Assembly (NCBI RefSeq): GCF_003670295.1
Contig: NZ_QXJG01000011.1
Location: 1-58,467, forward strand
Length of the DNA: 58,467 bases
From: Helicobacter burdigaliensis
Lineage (GTDB): Bacteria > Campylobacterota > Campylobacteria > Campylobacterales > Helicobacteraceae
Reading direction: 5' to 3'
Positions 37,266 to 49,300 of the stretch are shown piece by piece. Position numbers and translations under genes: made by a program. Under the pieces are notes generated by a model. The model saw nothing but the letters and a program-made list of their open reading frames with translations, did no database searches and was not told where the DNA came from. Position 1 is the stretch's first letter. Each line of letters opens with the position of its first letter.

Positions 37266-38171
37266 ATGTCAAAATTTATTCATCTTAATGTAGATTTTGA
37301 AAAGGAGATTGCCCCACTTTTAGAGGAAGCTAAAAAGGCTACGAGTAGCTATATAAGAGAAATTGTAGCCTTTTTAATTGCGAGTGCTTTTATTGTTTTG
37401 GTGAGTTATTTGATTATTCTTTATGAGGACTTACCGCAAGAAAATATAAAATATAGCCTTGTGCCTATTATTCTTTTAGTGGTTGTAGCTTTTATGCAAA
37501 GGCAAAAGGATAATGAAAACGCACTTAAAGCTTATAGTTTAGATGAGATTTTAGAAAAGCTAAATTATACTTGGGGGGTTAGCATTATAAATGATGAACT
37601 CATTCAAGAATCTAAACTTTTTCCAAAATATGATTATATGGAGAGAGATGATGAGTTTTTGGGCTATGAAGAGGGGTTTTCTATCACCATTGCAGAGCTA
37701 ACTCTAGTCTCTCGTGTATCTGCAAATGCTGGAAATAGGCATATTGATTTTAATGGATTAGTATTGCTTTATATTTTTGAAGAGGTGCAAATAGAAACAA
37801 AAATTTTACTAAAACCCAAAAAATTTCTTAATTTATTCACCACTCCTAAAGGCTTTGAAAAAATAGAAACTAAGCTAAATATTATAGATAAGGATTTTGA
37901 ATTTTACACAAATGATAAAGAAGAAGCACAAAAGGTTCTAACGCCTAAATTTTTAGAAAAACTCACAAAGGTGCAAGAGTATTTTGGTTTTTCTAATGTT
38001 TCTTGTTGTATTAGCGGGAATTATTGCCTAGTAGCACTCCATACAAAACAAGATTTTTTCAAGCTAAAAAGTTTTGAGCTAGAAGGGTTTAAAAAAGAAT
38101 TTAATGTGCTTTTAAAAGAATTACAAAACATCAGCGACTTTGGCAAGGAGCTAAAAGAAGCGCTTAAATAA
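37266..38171 (+). CDS. DUF3137-type membrane protein, copy A
   Basis: 301-aa protein of unknown function. Two hydrophobic segments (about 35-55 and 65-80) are followed by a soluble region. The core LFPKYDYMERDDEFLGYEEG is the recognisable DUF3137-like segment. The C-terminus (FNVLLKELQNISDFGKEL) is nearly identical to that of the next gene. It is preceded by a 40-nt spacer after the PepSY-like gene. No function is known. Confidence 0.6.
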   Translation: MSKFIHLNVDFEKEIAPLLEEAKKATSSYIREIVAFLIASAFIVLVSYLIILYEDLPQENIKYSLVPIILLVVVAFMQRQKDNENALKAYSLDEILEKLNYTWGVSIINDELIQESKLFPKYDYMERDDEFLGYEEGFSITIAELTLVSRVSANAGNRHIDFNGLVLLYIFEEVQIETKILLKPKKFLNLFTTPKGFEKIETKLNIIDKDFEFYTNDKEEAQKVLTPKFLEKLTKVQEYFGFSNVSCCISGNYCLVALHTKQDFFKLKSFELEGFKKEFNVLLKELQNISDFGKELKEALK

Positions 38172-38180
38172 AGGGATAAA

Positions 38181-39098
38181 ATGCCAAAGCCTATGAATCT
38201 TAATGTGGATTTTGATAGAGAGATTGCACCGCTTTTATGGGAAGCTAAAAGGGATACTCTAAAATTTAAAGCAAAAGATATTAAGATATTTTTTATCTTT
38301 ATTGTTTGTAGTATTTTGGGGACTTTGTTGGCATATTGGAGGCTTAGCACGCAAGGTGATATGAAAAATTTGCTTGCTGTGGGGGTTGTGATTGTAATTT
38401 TTGGGATTGGCTTACTCTCATTGCGTCAAAAAAGAAGTGAAAATATCTTAAAAGCTCATATTTTTAATAAATTATTGGACAAATTTAATCTTGAATATTT
38501 TAATGATAGTAGTGAATCTATCATATTTGCCATAGATAATGGCCTTTTTCCTCCTTATGATTATAGTAGGATAGATGATGGATTTAAAGGATATGAAAAG
38601 GGCTTTTTTGTCTCTATTTTGGAGCTATCTTTGCATAATGTAGGGCAACAAGATATTCCCCAAAAGGCAAAATTTAAAGGACTTCTTTTGGAATATACCT
38701 TTGAAGATTGCCTTAAAGATGATTTGTATCTTTTGCTAAAGCCTAAAAAATTCTTTGATTTTTCTAAAAATCCTGATTTAATCAAGCTAGAAAGCACCCT
38801 AGAGCTTTTAGGCAAAGAATATGAGATTTTTACAAATGATGAAGAGAAGGCAAAAGGCTTTTTAACTCCTAAATTTTTAGACAAACTTGCAAGGGTGCAA
38901 GGATATTTTGGAATTTCTAGTGTTTTTTGCTCTGTGTTTAATAATACTTGTATGTTGGCACTCCCTACAAATAGAGACTTTTTTAGGTTAAAAAGTTCTA
39001 AACTAGAAGAGCTTAGGGTTGAATTTAATGTGCTTTTAAAAGAATTACAAAATATTAGCGACTTTGGCAAGGAACTAAAAGAGGTATTTAAATCTTAG
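38181..39098 (+). CDS. DUF3137-type membrane protein, copy B
   Basis: 305-aa paralogue of the upstream protein, 9 nt downstream of it. The same layout is seen: N-terminal NLNVDFDREIAPLLWEAK, two membrane segments (about 35-52 and 63-78), LFPPYDYSRIDDGFKGYEKG and the shared tail FNVLLKELQNISDFGKEL. The middles differ considerably, while the ends are conserved, suggesting an old duplication with gene conversion at the ends. It overlaps the convergent modC stop by 11 nt. Confidence 0.6.
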   Translation: MPKPMNLNVDFDREIAPLLWEAKRDTLKFKAKDIKIFFIFIVCSILGTLLAYWRLSTQGDMKNLLAVGVVIVIFGIGLLSLRQKRSENILKAHIFNKLLDKFNLEYFNDSSESIIFAIDNGLFPPYDYSRIDDGFKGYEKGFFVSILELSLHNVGQQDIPQKAKFKGLLLEYTFEDCLKDDLYLLLKPKKFFDFSKNPDLIKLESTLELLGKEYEIFTNDEEKAKGFLTPKFLDKLARVQGYFGISSVFCSVFNNTCMLALPTNRDFFRLKSSKLEELRVEFNVLLKELQNISDFGKELKEVFKS

Positions 39099-39960
39099 TA
39101 ACAATAGGATTCCAAGCCTTAGAAGAAAGCATTACTAAATCCCCTACCTTTAGTGTTTCTGCTTCTTCTTTGCTTAAAGTAACCTTTAAAATATCATTAC
39201 CACTAAGAATGCTTAAAATATAGTTTATCCCGCAAACTTTGATGTCTAAAATGCTTCCACTTTGCCTAAATTTGCCACTAGGTAAATGGCTTAAAAATAC
39301 CTCACTAGGAGTGCCACTTTTAAAAGCTTCCCCCTTTTTAAGCCACAAAACATAACTAGACAAGTAAAAAACCTCACTAAAATTATGGCTTACTAAAAAT
39401 GTGCTTAGATTAAAATGCTTATGAAGCTTTAAAAGTTCTTCTTGTAATTTAAAGCTAAGCTCCCTATCTAGTGCGCTAAAAGGCTCATCTAAAAGCAGTA
39501 TTTTAGGCTTTCTGACTAAAGCTCTTGCGAGGGCTACTCTTTGTTGTTGTCCCCCACTTAAGAGGCTAGGTTTTAATTTGCGTAATTTTTCTAATTCTGT
39601 GATTTCTAAAATCTCTTCTATAATCTTTTTATCCCCATTTTTTGGGAGTGCATAGGAGAGGTTTTGCTCTATATTCATATTAGGAAAAAGTGCGTAATCT
39701 TGAAATACAAAGCCAATTTGTCTTTTTTGTGGGGGTAAATTGATCCCCCTTTTTTTATCAAACCATACTTCATTATTTACTTCTATGCTCCCACTATCAG
39801 GCTCTACTAATCCAGCTAAAATGCGTAAAATTGTAGTTTTTCCAGCACCACTTTTGCCAAAAAGTGTGATAAGCTCTTGTGAGTTTAGCTCACAATTTAG
39901 ATTTAAATTTATTTCTCCATCTACGCTGTGGAGCGATTTTGTGAAGTTTAGCTTTATCAT
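39088..39960 (-). CDS. modC: Molybdate ABC transporter ATPase
   Basis: 290-aa ATPase energising ModB. Walker A GKSGAGKTTILRILAG, signature [15 protein letters not shown] and Walker B ILLLDEPFSALD are all present. The C-terminal domain is short (about 70 residues with one TOBE-like unit), so the protein is shorter than E. coli ModC (352 aa). The start overlaps the modB stop by 4 nt (ATGA). Its 3' end overlaps the convergent DUF3137 gene by 11 nt. Confidence 0.9.
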   Translation of the reverse strand: MIKLNFTKSLHSVDGEINLNLNCELNSQELITLFGKSGAGKTTILRILAGLVEPDSGSIEVNNEVWFDKKRGINLPPQKRQIGFVFQDYALFPNMNIEQNLSYALPKNGDKKIIEEILEITELEKLRKLKPSLLSGGQQQRVALARALVRKPKILLLDEPFSALDRELSFKLQEELLKLHKHFNLSTFLVSHNFSEVFYLSSYVLWLKKGEAFKSGTPSEVFLSHLPSGKFRQSGSILDIKVCGINYILSILSGNDILKVTLSKEEAETLKVGDLVMLSSKAWNPIVTKI

Positions 39961-40616
39961 TTTGATTTCTTTAAATAGAAAGTTAAAAGAAGTATTGAAA
40001 ATGTAATTATAAATAATATTAAGGCATATTTATGTGCTAAAGAATAATTAAGTGCTTCTACTTCATCATAAATTGCAATGCTTGCCACTCTAGTAACCCC
40101 CTCAATATTCCCTCCAATCATCATCACAACGCCAAATTCACCAATTGTGTGTGCAAAGCTAACCACAATCCCCACCAAAAGAGATTTAGAAATATTAGGT
40201 AAAAGCACCTTTAAAAGAATGCTTAAACGCCCTTTGCCAAGCGTTAGTGCAGCTTCATAAAGGGATTTTGGCAAAGTTGCAAAACCTGCTTGAATGGGAT
40301 TCACCATAAAGGGCAAAGAAAAAATTACAGAACCCACAATCAACCCATAAAAACTAAAAACAAGTTTTAGATTAAAGGTTTCAAGCAAGAAGCTTCCAAA
40401 GGCATTTTGCGGACTAAAAGCCACGAGCAAATAAAATCCCAAAACCGAAGGAGGTAAAACAAGAGGCATAGATACGATAGCTTCTAAAATGGGAGTAAAT
40501 CTACTTTTGCTAAAAGCTAAAAAATAGCCTAGAGGAATCCCAATAAAAAGCAGTATCAAAGTCGTAATGAGTGCTACTTTAAAAGTGAGTAATATCGTAA
40601 CTAAAAAGCTATCCAT
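39957..40616 (-). CDS. modB: Molybdate ABC transporter permease
   Basis: 219-aa inner-membrane permease with five to six helices. Family blocks are MPLVLPPSVLGFYLL, the coupling loop YEAALTLGKGRLSILLKVLLP and FAHTIGEFGVVMMIGGNI, the last diagnostic of ModB. It begins 8 nt after the TOBE-type gene and overlaps modC. Confidence 0.92.
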   Translation of the reverse strand: MDSFLVTILLTFKVALITTLILLFIGIPLGYFLAFSKSRFTPILEAIVSMPLVLPPSVLGFYLLVAFSPQNAFGSFLLETFNLKLVFSFYGLIVGSVIFSLPFMVNPIQAGFATLPKSLYEAALTLGKGRLSILLKVLLPNISKSLLVGIVVSFAHTIGEFGVVMMIGGNIEGVTRVASIAIYDEVEALNYSLAHKYALILFIITFSILLLTFYLKKSK

Positions 40617-40624
40617 GGATATTC

Positions 40625-41014
40625 CTAAAAAATTACCATAATTTCACTCTCTAGCACACACCAATCCACTTCTTTAAGTCTTCTTAATTCTTTATTTTTT
40701 GGCACAAGTGCATAGATTTTACCCTCATTTGCTTCTTTGCATTCTAGGCTTAAACGCATAAAAAGCTCATCTTCTTCTATTGCTAAAATAGATGAGGTAA
40801 AGACATTTTGCGCTCCTTTGATTTGCCTTGCTATAAGCACATTATTTTCTTTAAAACCAAGTGTGATGGGCTTGTGTATAAAGTCTTTTAAATTCTGCTC
40901 CAAAAGTAGAACAAAAAAAACTTTATCTCCTGCTATTACTTTTAGCCTAGAAATCTCCAAAAGAGATTCTAGTGCTTCTAAATTACCCTCTATTTTATTC
41001 AACGCTATAACCAA
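40625..41014 (-). CDS. TOBE/Mop-type molybdate-binding-like protein
   Basis: 129-aa cytoplasmic protein found at this position in epsilonproteobacterial mod operons. Weak TOBE-like pattern: ISRLKVIAGDKVFFVLLLEQ and NVLIARQIKGAQNVFTSSIL. There is no helix-turn-helix, so it is not a second ModE regulator. It overlaps the modA stop by 20 nt, which suggests translational coupling. It may buffer or sense molybdate; function is inferred from position. Confidence 0.6.
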   Translation of the reverse strand: MVIALNKIEGNLEALESLLEISRLKVIAGDKVFFVLLLEQNLKDFIHKPITLGFKENNVLIARQIKGAQNVFTSSILAIEEDELFMRLSLECKEANEGKIYALVPKNKELRRLKEVDWCVLESEIMVIF

Positions 41015-41756
41015 ATTTTATAAATTTTTCCTTAGCATCTTTTCCTAAAATATATGCTTTAAATTCATTTGCAAGTTTAGAATCTTTTCCATAGTTTGGA
41101 ATGATTAGGGCTTGTAAAATGGGCTTGTAAAGATTTTCAGGAATGGCTACAAAGCTCATAGTAGGCGTGTTAATACCACCTTCTCCAAGCATTGAAAGTG
41201 CAGTGAAACCCACTTCGGCATTTTTAGATTCTACATAAGTGGTTGCTCCTCCTATGCTTTCTCCAAATACAAATTTACTTTCTACCTTTTTTAGCATATT
41301 TGTAGCTTCTAATGCTTCTATGGAGGCTCTTCCATAGGGAGCGACTTTAGGGTTTGGCACAGAGATGTGCTTGATTTTAGCATTTAAAATATCTTCAAAT
41401 TTTTCTAGTTTAAAATTTGCATCATTGCTCCATAAAACAAGCTTGCCTTTTGCATAAATTTCTTCTTTTTGTGGAGCGAGTTTTTCTGCATAAAGCTTAG
41501 CAGGATAGGACACATCAGCAGCTACAAACAAATGCACAGGCGCACCATTTTTGATTTGTGAATAGGCTTTGCCACTAGAAATATAAGAAATTTCTATGCT
41601 ATCATGGGGGCGATTTTTTAAAAAATCCTTTTTAATATCCTCTAGCACATATTTTAGTGAAGCAGCCCCTAAAACTCTAATTTGCTCTGCATAAGAAAGT
41701 TGCACACCAACTAACAATGCACAAAAAAACGCAATTTTTTTAACATTTTTTAACAC
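40995..41756 (-). CDS. modA: Molybdate-binding periplasmic protein
   Basis: 253-aa solute receptor with signal peptide (about residues 1-23, ending SYA). The mature protein begins with the ModA pattern IRVLGAASLKYVLEDIKKDF, and ISYISSGKAYSQIKNGAPVHLFVAADVSYP gives the oxyanion-binding loops. Molybdate supplies Mo-enzymes such as formate dehydrogenase and nitrate reductase. Lies between modE and the TOBE gene on the minus strand. Confidence 0.92.
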   Translation of the reverse strand: MLKNVKKIAFFCALLVGVQLSYAEQIRVLGAASLKYVLEDIKKDFLKNRPHDSIEISYISSGKAYSQIKNGAPVHLFVAADVSYPAKLYAEKLAPQKEEIYAKGKLVLWSNDANFKLEKFEDILNAKIKHISVPNPKVAPYGRASIEALEATNMLKKVESKFVFGESIGGATTYVESKNAEVGFTALSMLGEGGINTPTMSFVAIPENLYKPILQALIIPNYGKDSKLANEFKAYILGKDAKEKFIKFGYSVE

Positions 41757-41774
41757 TTTTTCTCCTTTTTTATT

Positions 41775-42584
41775 TTAGATTCCTAAAATTACATGACTGG
41801 CTTTAAAGCCAAACCATACCTTTTTGCCTAAACTTAACCCCAAGCTTTTAGCGCTTTCTTCTGTGATGATAGCACTTAAAGCTGTATCTTTGTATTTGAT
41901 TTCTACTTCTGTATTTACCTCTCCTTTAGTTAGATTTGTGATTTTTCCCTCTAGCGTATTTCGCATGGAGCCTTTAGGCTCATCGCTAAAGACAATAATC
42001 CAGTTTGCTTTAATGAGTGCATAGCAAGAAGTGCCTATTTTTAAGTCCATTTCTTTTAATGAGTGCATAGTGATTGTGCTAACAATATTTAAACCTTCTC
42101 CTATTTTAAGGGTTACTTCTGCATTCACAGCCCCTTCTTTTATGTGGCTAACTTCGCCAAAAAGCTGATTTCTAGCACTTGTTTTTATCATAGGTCTCCT
42201 TGTGGTTTGTAGTAAGTTTTGCAGATTAAAAGCTTCTTCAATTTTTAGGTTATTCCAAGCTTGTAAGTCTTTTTCAAACATTTTTAAAAGCTCTTCATAA
42301 ATATTTTCCATTTGCCTAAAGGCTTTAATCATCTCTAAGCCCTTTTGGGTAACTTTTGTGCCGCCACCATTTCTCCCGCCAAGAGCAGAGATTACAATAG
42401 GCTCAAGCGAGAGCTTATTCATAGCGTCTATGCAGTCCCAAGCAGCTTTATAGCTCATTTTCATTTCTTTAGCTGCTTTTGAGATAGAACCGCTTTTGCT
42501 AATGCGTTCTAATAGCTCTACTTTTCCATGCCCTATGAAATTTTTTCCTTGTTCTTTGATCCAGATTCTACCTTCAACTTCCAT
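41775..42584 (-). CDS. modE: Molybdate-responsive transcriptional regulator ModE
   Basis: 269-aa regulator. The start is ATG 42584 (MEVEGRIWIKEQGKNF); an upstream frame adds 21 residues without support. The N-terminal winged helix (20-110) contains SGSISKAAKEMKMSYKAAWD. Two C-terminal TOBE/Mop units (about 125-190 and 200-265) contain TSARNQLFGEVSHIKEGAVN and SMRNTLEGKITNLTKGEVN; they bind molybdate. This is the full ModE layout, about the size of the E. coli protein (262 aa). It heads the modE-modA-TOBE-modB-modC cluster. Confidence 0.9.
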   Translation of the reverse strand: MEVEGRIWIKEQGKNFIGHGKVELLERISKSGSISKAAKEMKMSYKAAWDCIDAMNKLSLEPIVISALGGRNGGGTKVTQKGLEMIKAFRQMENIYEELLKMFEKDLQAWNNLKIEEAFNLQNLLQTTRRPMIKTSARNQLFGEVSHIKEGAVNAEVTLKIGEGLNIVSTITMHSLKEMDLKIGTSCYALIKANWIIVFSDEPKGSMRNTLEGKITNLTKGEVNTEVEIKYKDTALSAIITEESAKSLGLSLGKKVWFGFKASHVILGI

Positions 42585-42620
42585 AAGATTTACCTTTGTT
42601 AGGAATGAATTTGAATAATT

Positions 42621-42634
42621 ATATTTTAAAATAT
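42621..42634 (-). promoter_or_regulatory. Candidate operator upstream of modE
   Basis: ATATTTTAAAATAT is a perfect 14-nt palindrome 37 nt upstream of the modE start, in a TATAT-rich context that loosely resembles TATAT...ATATA ModE sites. In an AT-rich genome this could be chance. Confidence 0.35.
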
Positions 42635-42758
42635 ATAGCTTTGTCAAGAAAATTTATAGGCTTTTAAATGCGGTTAAAATAATGGGGAATTTAAGGGGAG
42701 CTTAAAAGAATGGGCTTGCAAAATTTTATAAAATTTTGCAAACTTTTAAGAAAATTAT

Positions 42759-43472
42759 TTAAGCAATGTTTGTAAAGACAGCTTGGACATCATCATCTTC
42801 TTCAATTCTATCCAAAAGCTTTTCAATATCCACTAATTGTTCTTCACTAAATTCCACAGGATTGTTTGCAATTCTTTCCAGTGCTGCTTTTTTAACCTCT
42901 AATCCTAATTCATCGAGTGCATTTACCAAAGTCCCAAAGCTTGTGTAATCTCCATAAATATGCACGATTTCATCTTCTACTTCTAAACTTTCTAATCCCG
43001 CATCAATTAAGTTTAGCTCAAAGTCTTCTAAATCAGAAATTTTGTCTTTTGCAACTTCAAAATGTGCTTTTCTTGAAAACATAAATTCCAAAGAATTATT
43101 TGTTAGCATTGTGCCACCAAATTTATTCGCATAGCTTTTTAGGTTAGCCACGGTTCTTGTAGTATTATCAGTGGCACATTCCACAAAAAATAAAGCACCA
43201 TGAGGGGCTTTAATCTCGTAATTAACTTCATGAATTTCTATTCCATCTTTGCCTAAAGCTCTTTTGATAGCTGCTTCAATATTGTCTTTTGGCATATTTT
43301 GTGCCTTAGCAGCTAAAATTGCGGTTCTAAGCTTAGAATTCATATCAGGATCGCCACTTCCTCCCTCTTTTACTGCGATGCTAATTGCCTTGCCTAATTT
43401 GGGGAAAAGTTTTGACATCTTATCCCAACGCTTCTCTTTACTTGCTCTTCTATATTCAAATGCGCGTCCCAT
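42759..43472 (-). CDS. YebC/PmpR-family protein
   Basis: 237-aa cytoplasmic protein of the YebC/TACO1 family, long annotated as a transcription regulator and more recently tied to translation of difficult sequences. It starts [20 protein letters not shown]. The block [39 protein letters not shown] is the family's most conserved part. Length is normal. Its start is 44 nt downstream of the guaB stop, so it may be read with gatA-guaB. Confidence 0.9.
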   Translation of the reverse strand: MGRAFEYRRASKEKRWDKMSKLFPKLGKAISIAVKEGGSGDPDMNSKLRTAILAAKAQNMPKDNIEAAIKRALGKDGIEIHEVNYEIKAPHGALFFVECATDNTTRTVANLKSYANKFGGTMLTNNSLEFMFSRKAHFEVAKDKISDLEDFELNLIDAGLESLEVEDEIVHIYGDYTSFGTLVNALDELGLEVKKAALERIANNPVEFSEEQLVDIEKLLDRIEEDDDVQAVFTNIA

Positions 43473-43516
43473 AAAACCTCTTTTATAAAATTTTTGTAAT
43501 TATAAACTAAAATATC

Positions 43517-46314
<2,798 letters not shown>

Positions 46315-46356
46315 TATTTTCTCCATTATTAATTTGCTTTGTGAAAAGTTTTTGTG

Positions 46357-46362
46357 ATTATA
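46357..46362 (-). promoter_or_regulatory. Possible -10 box for gatA
   Basis: TATAAT on the minus strand, in the context CCTATAATCAC, lies 43 nt upstream of the gatA start and just downstream of the tmRNA 3' end. Confidence 0.42.
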
Positions 46363-46411
46363 GGAAAATTTTATTAATAGAGAGATTAAGTTTTGTAAGA
46401 TTTTAAGATTT

Positions 46412-46791
46412 TGGTGGAGCTGTGGGGAATCAAACCCCAGTCCAAAAACCAAACCAACAAAAATTGGATTACATGCTTTTGCTAGGCAGAAATTCTTTCT
46501 TTTTATAGTAAAAACCTAGCCATTTACTATAAAAAGGCAACCTCTTAAGAGCTTAGTTTTATGCAAAGGTGGCATAAAACGCATCTAGCAAAGATGATGT
46601 TTTTAGCTAATAGCTAGAATCTTAAGCTAAAAACAGCTCCAAAAAGCTTAGATAAACTTACGCAGCTTTAGCGTAAGCTGGAGCGTAATTTGCGTTGTTT
46701 GCGTTTATATTTATGAACCAGTTTTACGACTTAGCACAAGTCGGCATGCAATTTAAGCCATTTAATTCCTGTCGAAATTCAAGTCAGCCCC
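46412..46791 (-). ncRNA. ssrA: Transfer-messenger RNA
   Basis: 380-nt RNA that rescues stalled ribosomes with SmpB. On the minus strand it starts GGGGCTGACTTGAATTTCGA and ends GGGGTTTGATTCCCCACAGC then TCCACCA, so the tRNA-like ends and encoded CCA are clear. The tag frame runs from GCA at 46700-46702 to the UAA at 46658-46660 and reads ANNANYAPAYAKAA, close to the H. pylori tag. The surrounding hairpins fit the tmRNA pseudoknots. It is a one-piece gene. Confidence 0.95.
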
Positions 46792-46804
46792 AAATAAAAA
46801 GAAA

Positions 46805-46810
46805 ATTATA
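46805..46810 (-). promoter_or_regulatory. -10 box for ssrA
   Basis: TATAAT on the minus strand (GTTATAATTTTC) lies 13 nt upstream of the mature tmRNA 5' end, compatible with a primary transcript trimmed by RNase P. Confidence 0.5.
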
Positions 46811-46870
46811 ACATATTTTATAGTAAAATTTTTAAAAAGCCCTTTTGGTAAGTTTTAAGGATGGTGGATT

Positions 46871-47686
46871 TTGAGCATACAAAATAGTTTAAAACAAATA
46901 ACTTCTACACAAATTTTAAAGAAAAAAAATCAAGAAAAAATTACGATGATTACGGCATATGATGCACTTTTTGCTAAAATTTTTGATCCTTATGTGGATA
47001 TGATTTTAGTAGGCGATAGTTTAAATATGAGCTTTTTTGGGGAGCAAGATACGCTAAGTGCGAGTTTAGATCAGATGATTTATCACACAAAAGCAGTTTG
47101 TAATGGAGCTAAAAGAAGTCTTATAGTGTGTGATTTGCCTTTTGGTAGCACAAAAACTCCTAAGAGTGCTTTAAAATCAGCCATTAGAGTTTATAAAGAG
47201 ACAAAAGCACAAGCTATCAAGCTAGAGGGTGGAATAGAAGTGGTAGAACATATTAAATTGCTTGTTAAAAATGGCATTGCAGTAGTAGGGCATATCGGGC
47301 TAAAACCACAGCTTGTAAGGTTAGAGGGGGGTTATAAAATAAAGGCTAAAGAGGGGGTGGAGAGTAAAGAGTTTCAAAAACTTTTAGAAGATGCACTAAA
47401 AATTGAAGAAGCAGGGGTGTTTTGTATCGTGCTAGAGGGGGTGAGTGCAAGTGTGGCAAGTGAGCTTACAAAAAGGGTAAAAGTGCCTATAATTGGTATA
47501 GGAAGTGGGGTAGATGTAGATGGGCAAGTGCTTGTTTGGAGTGATGCATTTGGGTTTTTTCAAGAGTTTAAGCCAAAATTTGTAAGGGAGTATCTAAAGG
47601 GTGCAAGTTTAATGCAAGAGGCTATCCAAAAATATGTAGAAGATGTAAAAGAGGGTAAATTTCCAAATGAAGAGGAAAGTTATTAA
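46871..47686 (+). CDS. panB: 3-methyl-2-oxobutanoate hydroxymethyltransferase
   Basis: 271-aa enzyme making ketopantoate from alpha-ketoisovalerate and methylene-tetrahydrofolate, the first committed step to pantothenate and CoA. The start is TTG at 46871 ([12 protein letters not shown]), the only start before the conserved [18 protein letters not shown]. Metal and substrate motifs include VGDSLNM, DLPFGS, KLEGG and [25 protein letters not shown] is near the end. It ends 3 nt before ruvB. Confidence 0.92.
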   Translation: MSIQNSLKQITSTQILKKKNQEKITMITAYDALFAKIFDPYVDMILVGDSLNMSFFGEQDTLSASLDQMIYHTKAVCNGAKRSLIVCDLPFGSTKTPKSALKSAIRVYKETKAQAIKLEGGIEVVEHIKLLVKNGIAVVGHIGLKPQLVRLEGGYKIKAKEGVESKEFQKLLEDALKIEEAGVFCIVLEGVSASVASELTKRVKVPIIGIGSGVDVDGQVLVWSDAFGFFQEFKPKFVREYLKGASLMQEAIQKYVEDVKEGKFPNEEESY

Positions 47687-47689
47687 GAG

Positions 47690-48691
47690 ATGGAAAGAAT
47701 TGTAGAAATTGAAAAAATGAGCTTAGAGGGCGAAGAGGAAGTAAAGCTTCGTCCTACAAATTGGGAAGATTATATCGGGCAAGAGAAGCTTAAAAAGAAT
47801 CTTCAAGTATTTATTAATGCAGCTAAAAAAAGAGGCGATGTGCTAGATCATCTTCTGCTTTTTGGACCGCCTGGGCTTGGCAAGACTACATTAGCACATA
47901 TTATAAGCCTAGAGATGAATGCTCCTATTAAAGTAACAGCAGCCCCTATGATAGAAAAAGCAGGGGATTTAGCAGCGATTTTGACTAATTTAAGTGAAGG
48001 GGAGATTTTATTTATAGATGAGATTCATAGGCTAAGCCCTGCAATTGAAGAGATTTTATATCCTGCTATGGAGGATTTTAGGCTTGATATTATTATAGGA
48101 AGTGGTCCAGCAGCTCAAACAATAAAAATTGATTTGCCAAAATTTACTTTAATTGGTGCTACAACGCGTGCGGGTATGATTAGCAATCCTTTGCGCGATA
48201 GATTTGGTATGCAGTTTCGTATGCAATTTTATGAAAAAGAGGAGCTAGCAAGAATTGTGATGATAGCTTCTATCAAGCTTCAAAAAGAATGCCAAAAAGA
48301 TGGGGCGTTAGAGATAGCTAAGAGGTCGCGTGGGACGCCAAGAATCGCATTACGCCTTTTAAAAAGGGTGCGGGATTTTGCCGATGTAGAAGATGAAGCG
48401 ATGATTACAAAAGAACGCACGCAATATGCTCTAAATGAACTAGGTGTGAATGAATATGGATTTGATGAGCTTGATTTACGCTTTTTAAAAATCATTTGTG
48501 AAAGTAGGGGGCGTCCTATAGGGCTTAGCACGCTTGCGGCTGCTATGAGTGAAGATGAGGGGACTATTGAAGATGTGATTGAACCTTATTTGCTGACGAA
48601 TGGATTTTTAGAACGCACTGCAAGGGGGAGGATTGCTACACAAAAGACTTATGAGCTTTTTTCTTTTAGAAACCCTGAAAGCTTGTTTTAA
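47690..48691 (+). CDS. ruvB: Holliday junction DNA helicase RuvB
   Basis: 333-aa AAA+ motor that drives branch migration with RuvA. Key motifs: [19 protein letters not shown], Walker [14 protein letters not shown], Walker [12 protein letters not shown], sensor IGATTRAGM with RDRFG, and the C-terminal winged helix with [20 protein letters not shown]. Length is standard. The ATG at 47690 lies 3 nt after panB, preceded by AGAGATGG. The stop abuts the convergent bioD stop. Confidence 0.95.
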   Translation: MERIVEIEKMSLEGEEEVKLRPTNWEDYIGQEKLKKNLQVFINAAKKRGDVLDHLLLFGPPGLGKTTLAHIISLEMNAPIKVTAAPMIEKAGDLAAILTNLSEGEILFIDEIHRLSPAIEEILYPAMEDFRLDIIIGSGPAAQTIKIDLPKFTLIGATTRAGMISNPLRDRFGMQFRMQFYEKEELARIVMIASIKLQKECQKDGALEIAKRSRGTPRIALRLLKRVRDFADVEDEAMITKERTQYALNELGVNEYGFDELDLRFLKIICESRGRPIGLSTLAAAMSEDEGTIEDVIEPYLLTNGFLERTARGRIATQKTYELFSFRNPESLF

Positions 48692-49300
48692 TTAGTTTTT
48701 AAGGGTAATGTTTAACTTTTCTAGCTCTTCTTTAAGTTCTAGGGCTTTTGTGTGAAAATCTTCTTTGTAAGTGCTTAAATGGGCGATATTTATTTTGGAA
48801 TATTGTATGATAAAGCTATCCATTTGCATATTTTGCTCTCCACTAATAATGAGTGCTAGGAGTTCTATCCCATAGCTTTTTAATGCATGGATACTTAAAA
48901 GAATGTGATTAATCCCGCCAAGATAATAGCCTCCTACTAAAATTGCAGGAAGTTTGTGAGCTTTTGCATAATCAATCATACAATGCTTTAAATCAAGCGG
49001 GGTGAAAAGCCCACCTGCGCTTTCAATGAGGAGATTTTTAGAATCTGGTAAAGGGATATTTAGTCCATCATAATTTACATTTTCTTTTAACATTCCTATA
49101 TGTGGGCTTGCAGGAGTTTTTAAAAACACTCCTTGTGGGTGGATTTTTACATCTTTGCAAAGAGAGGCGATTTTTTGGCTATCAGTTTGGCTCCCTGCTT
49201 GAACGAGCTTAAAATAATCTAGTTTAAAAGCATAGCATAAAGCCGCACTTACAGAGGTTTTGCCCACATCTGTATGTGAGCCACAAACAAAAACTTGCAT
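48692..49300 (-). CDS. bioD: Dethiobiotin synthetase
   Basis: 202-aa ATP-dependent carboxylase making dethiobiotin from DAPA in biotin synthesis. The start is ATG 49300 (MQVFVCGSHTDVGKTSVSAA), where the P-loop is the modified SHTDVGKT typical of BioD. KTPASPHIGM and ESAGGLFTPL are further family motifs. It overlaps the upstream MoeB-like stop by 1 nt (TAATG). Other bio genes are not nearby. Confidence 0.85.
   Translation of the reverse strand: MQVFVCGSHTDVGKTSVSAALCYAFKLDYFKLVQAGSQTDSQKIASLCKDVKIHPQGVFLKTPASPHIGMLKENVNYDGLNIPLPDSKNLLIESAGGLFTPLDLKHCMIDYAKAHKLPAILVGGYYLGGINHILLSIHALKSYGIELLALIISGEQNMQMDSFIIQYSKINIAHLSTYKEDFHTKALELKEELEKLNITLKN

Noticed and set aside
46315-46452. N-terminal extension of gatA upstream of 46314
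   Set aside because: The extension would overlap the tmRNA gene and lacks similarity to GatA; a good ribosome site precedes the ATG at 46314.
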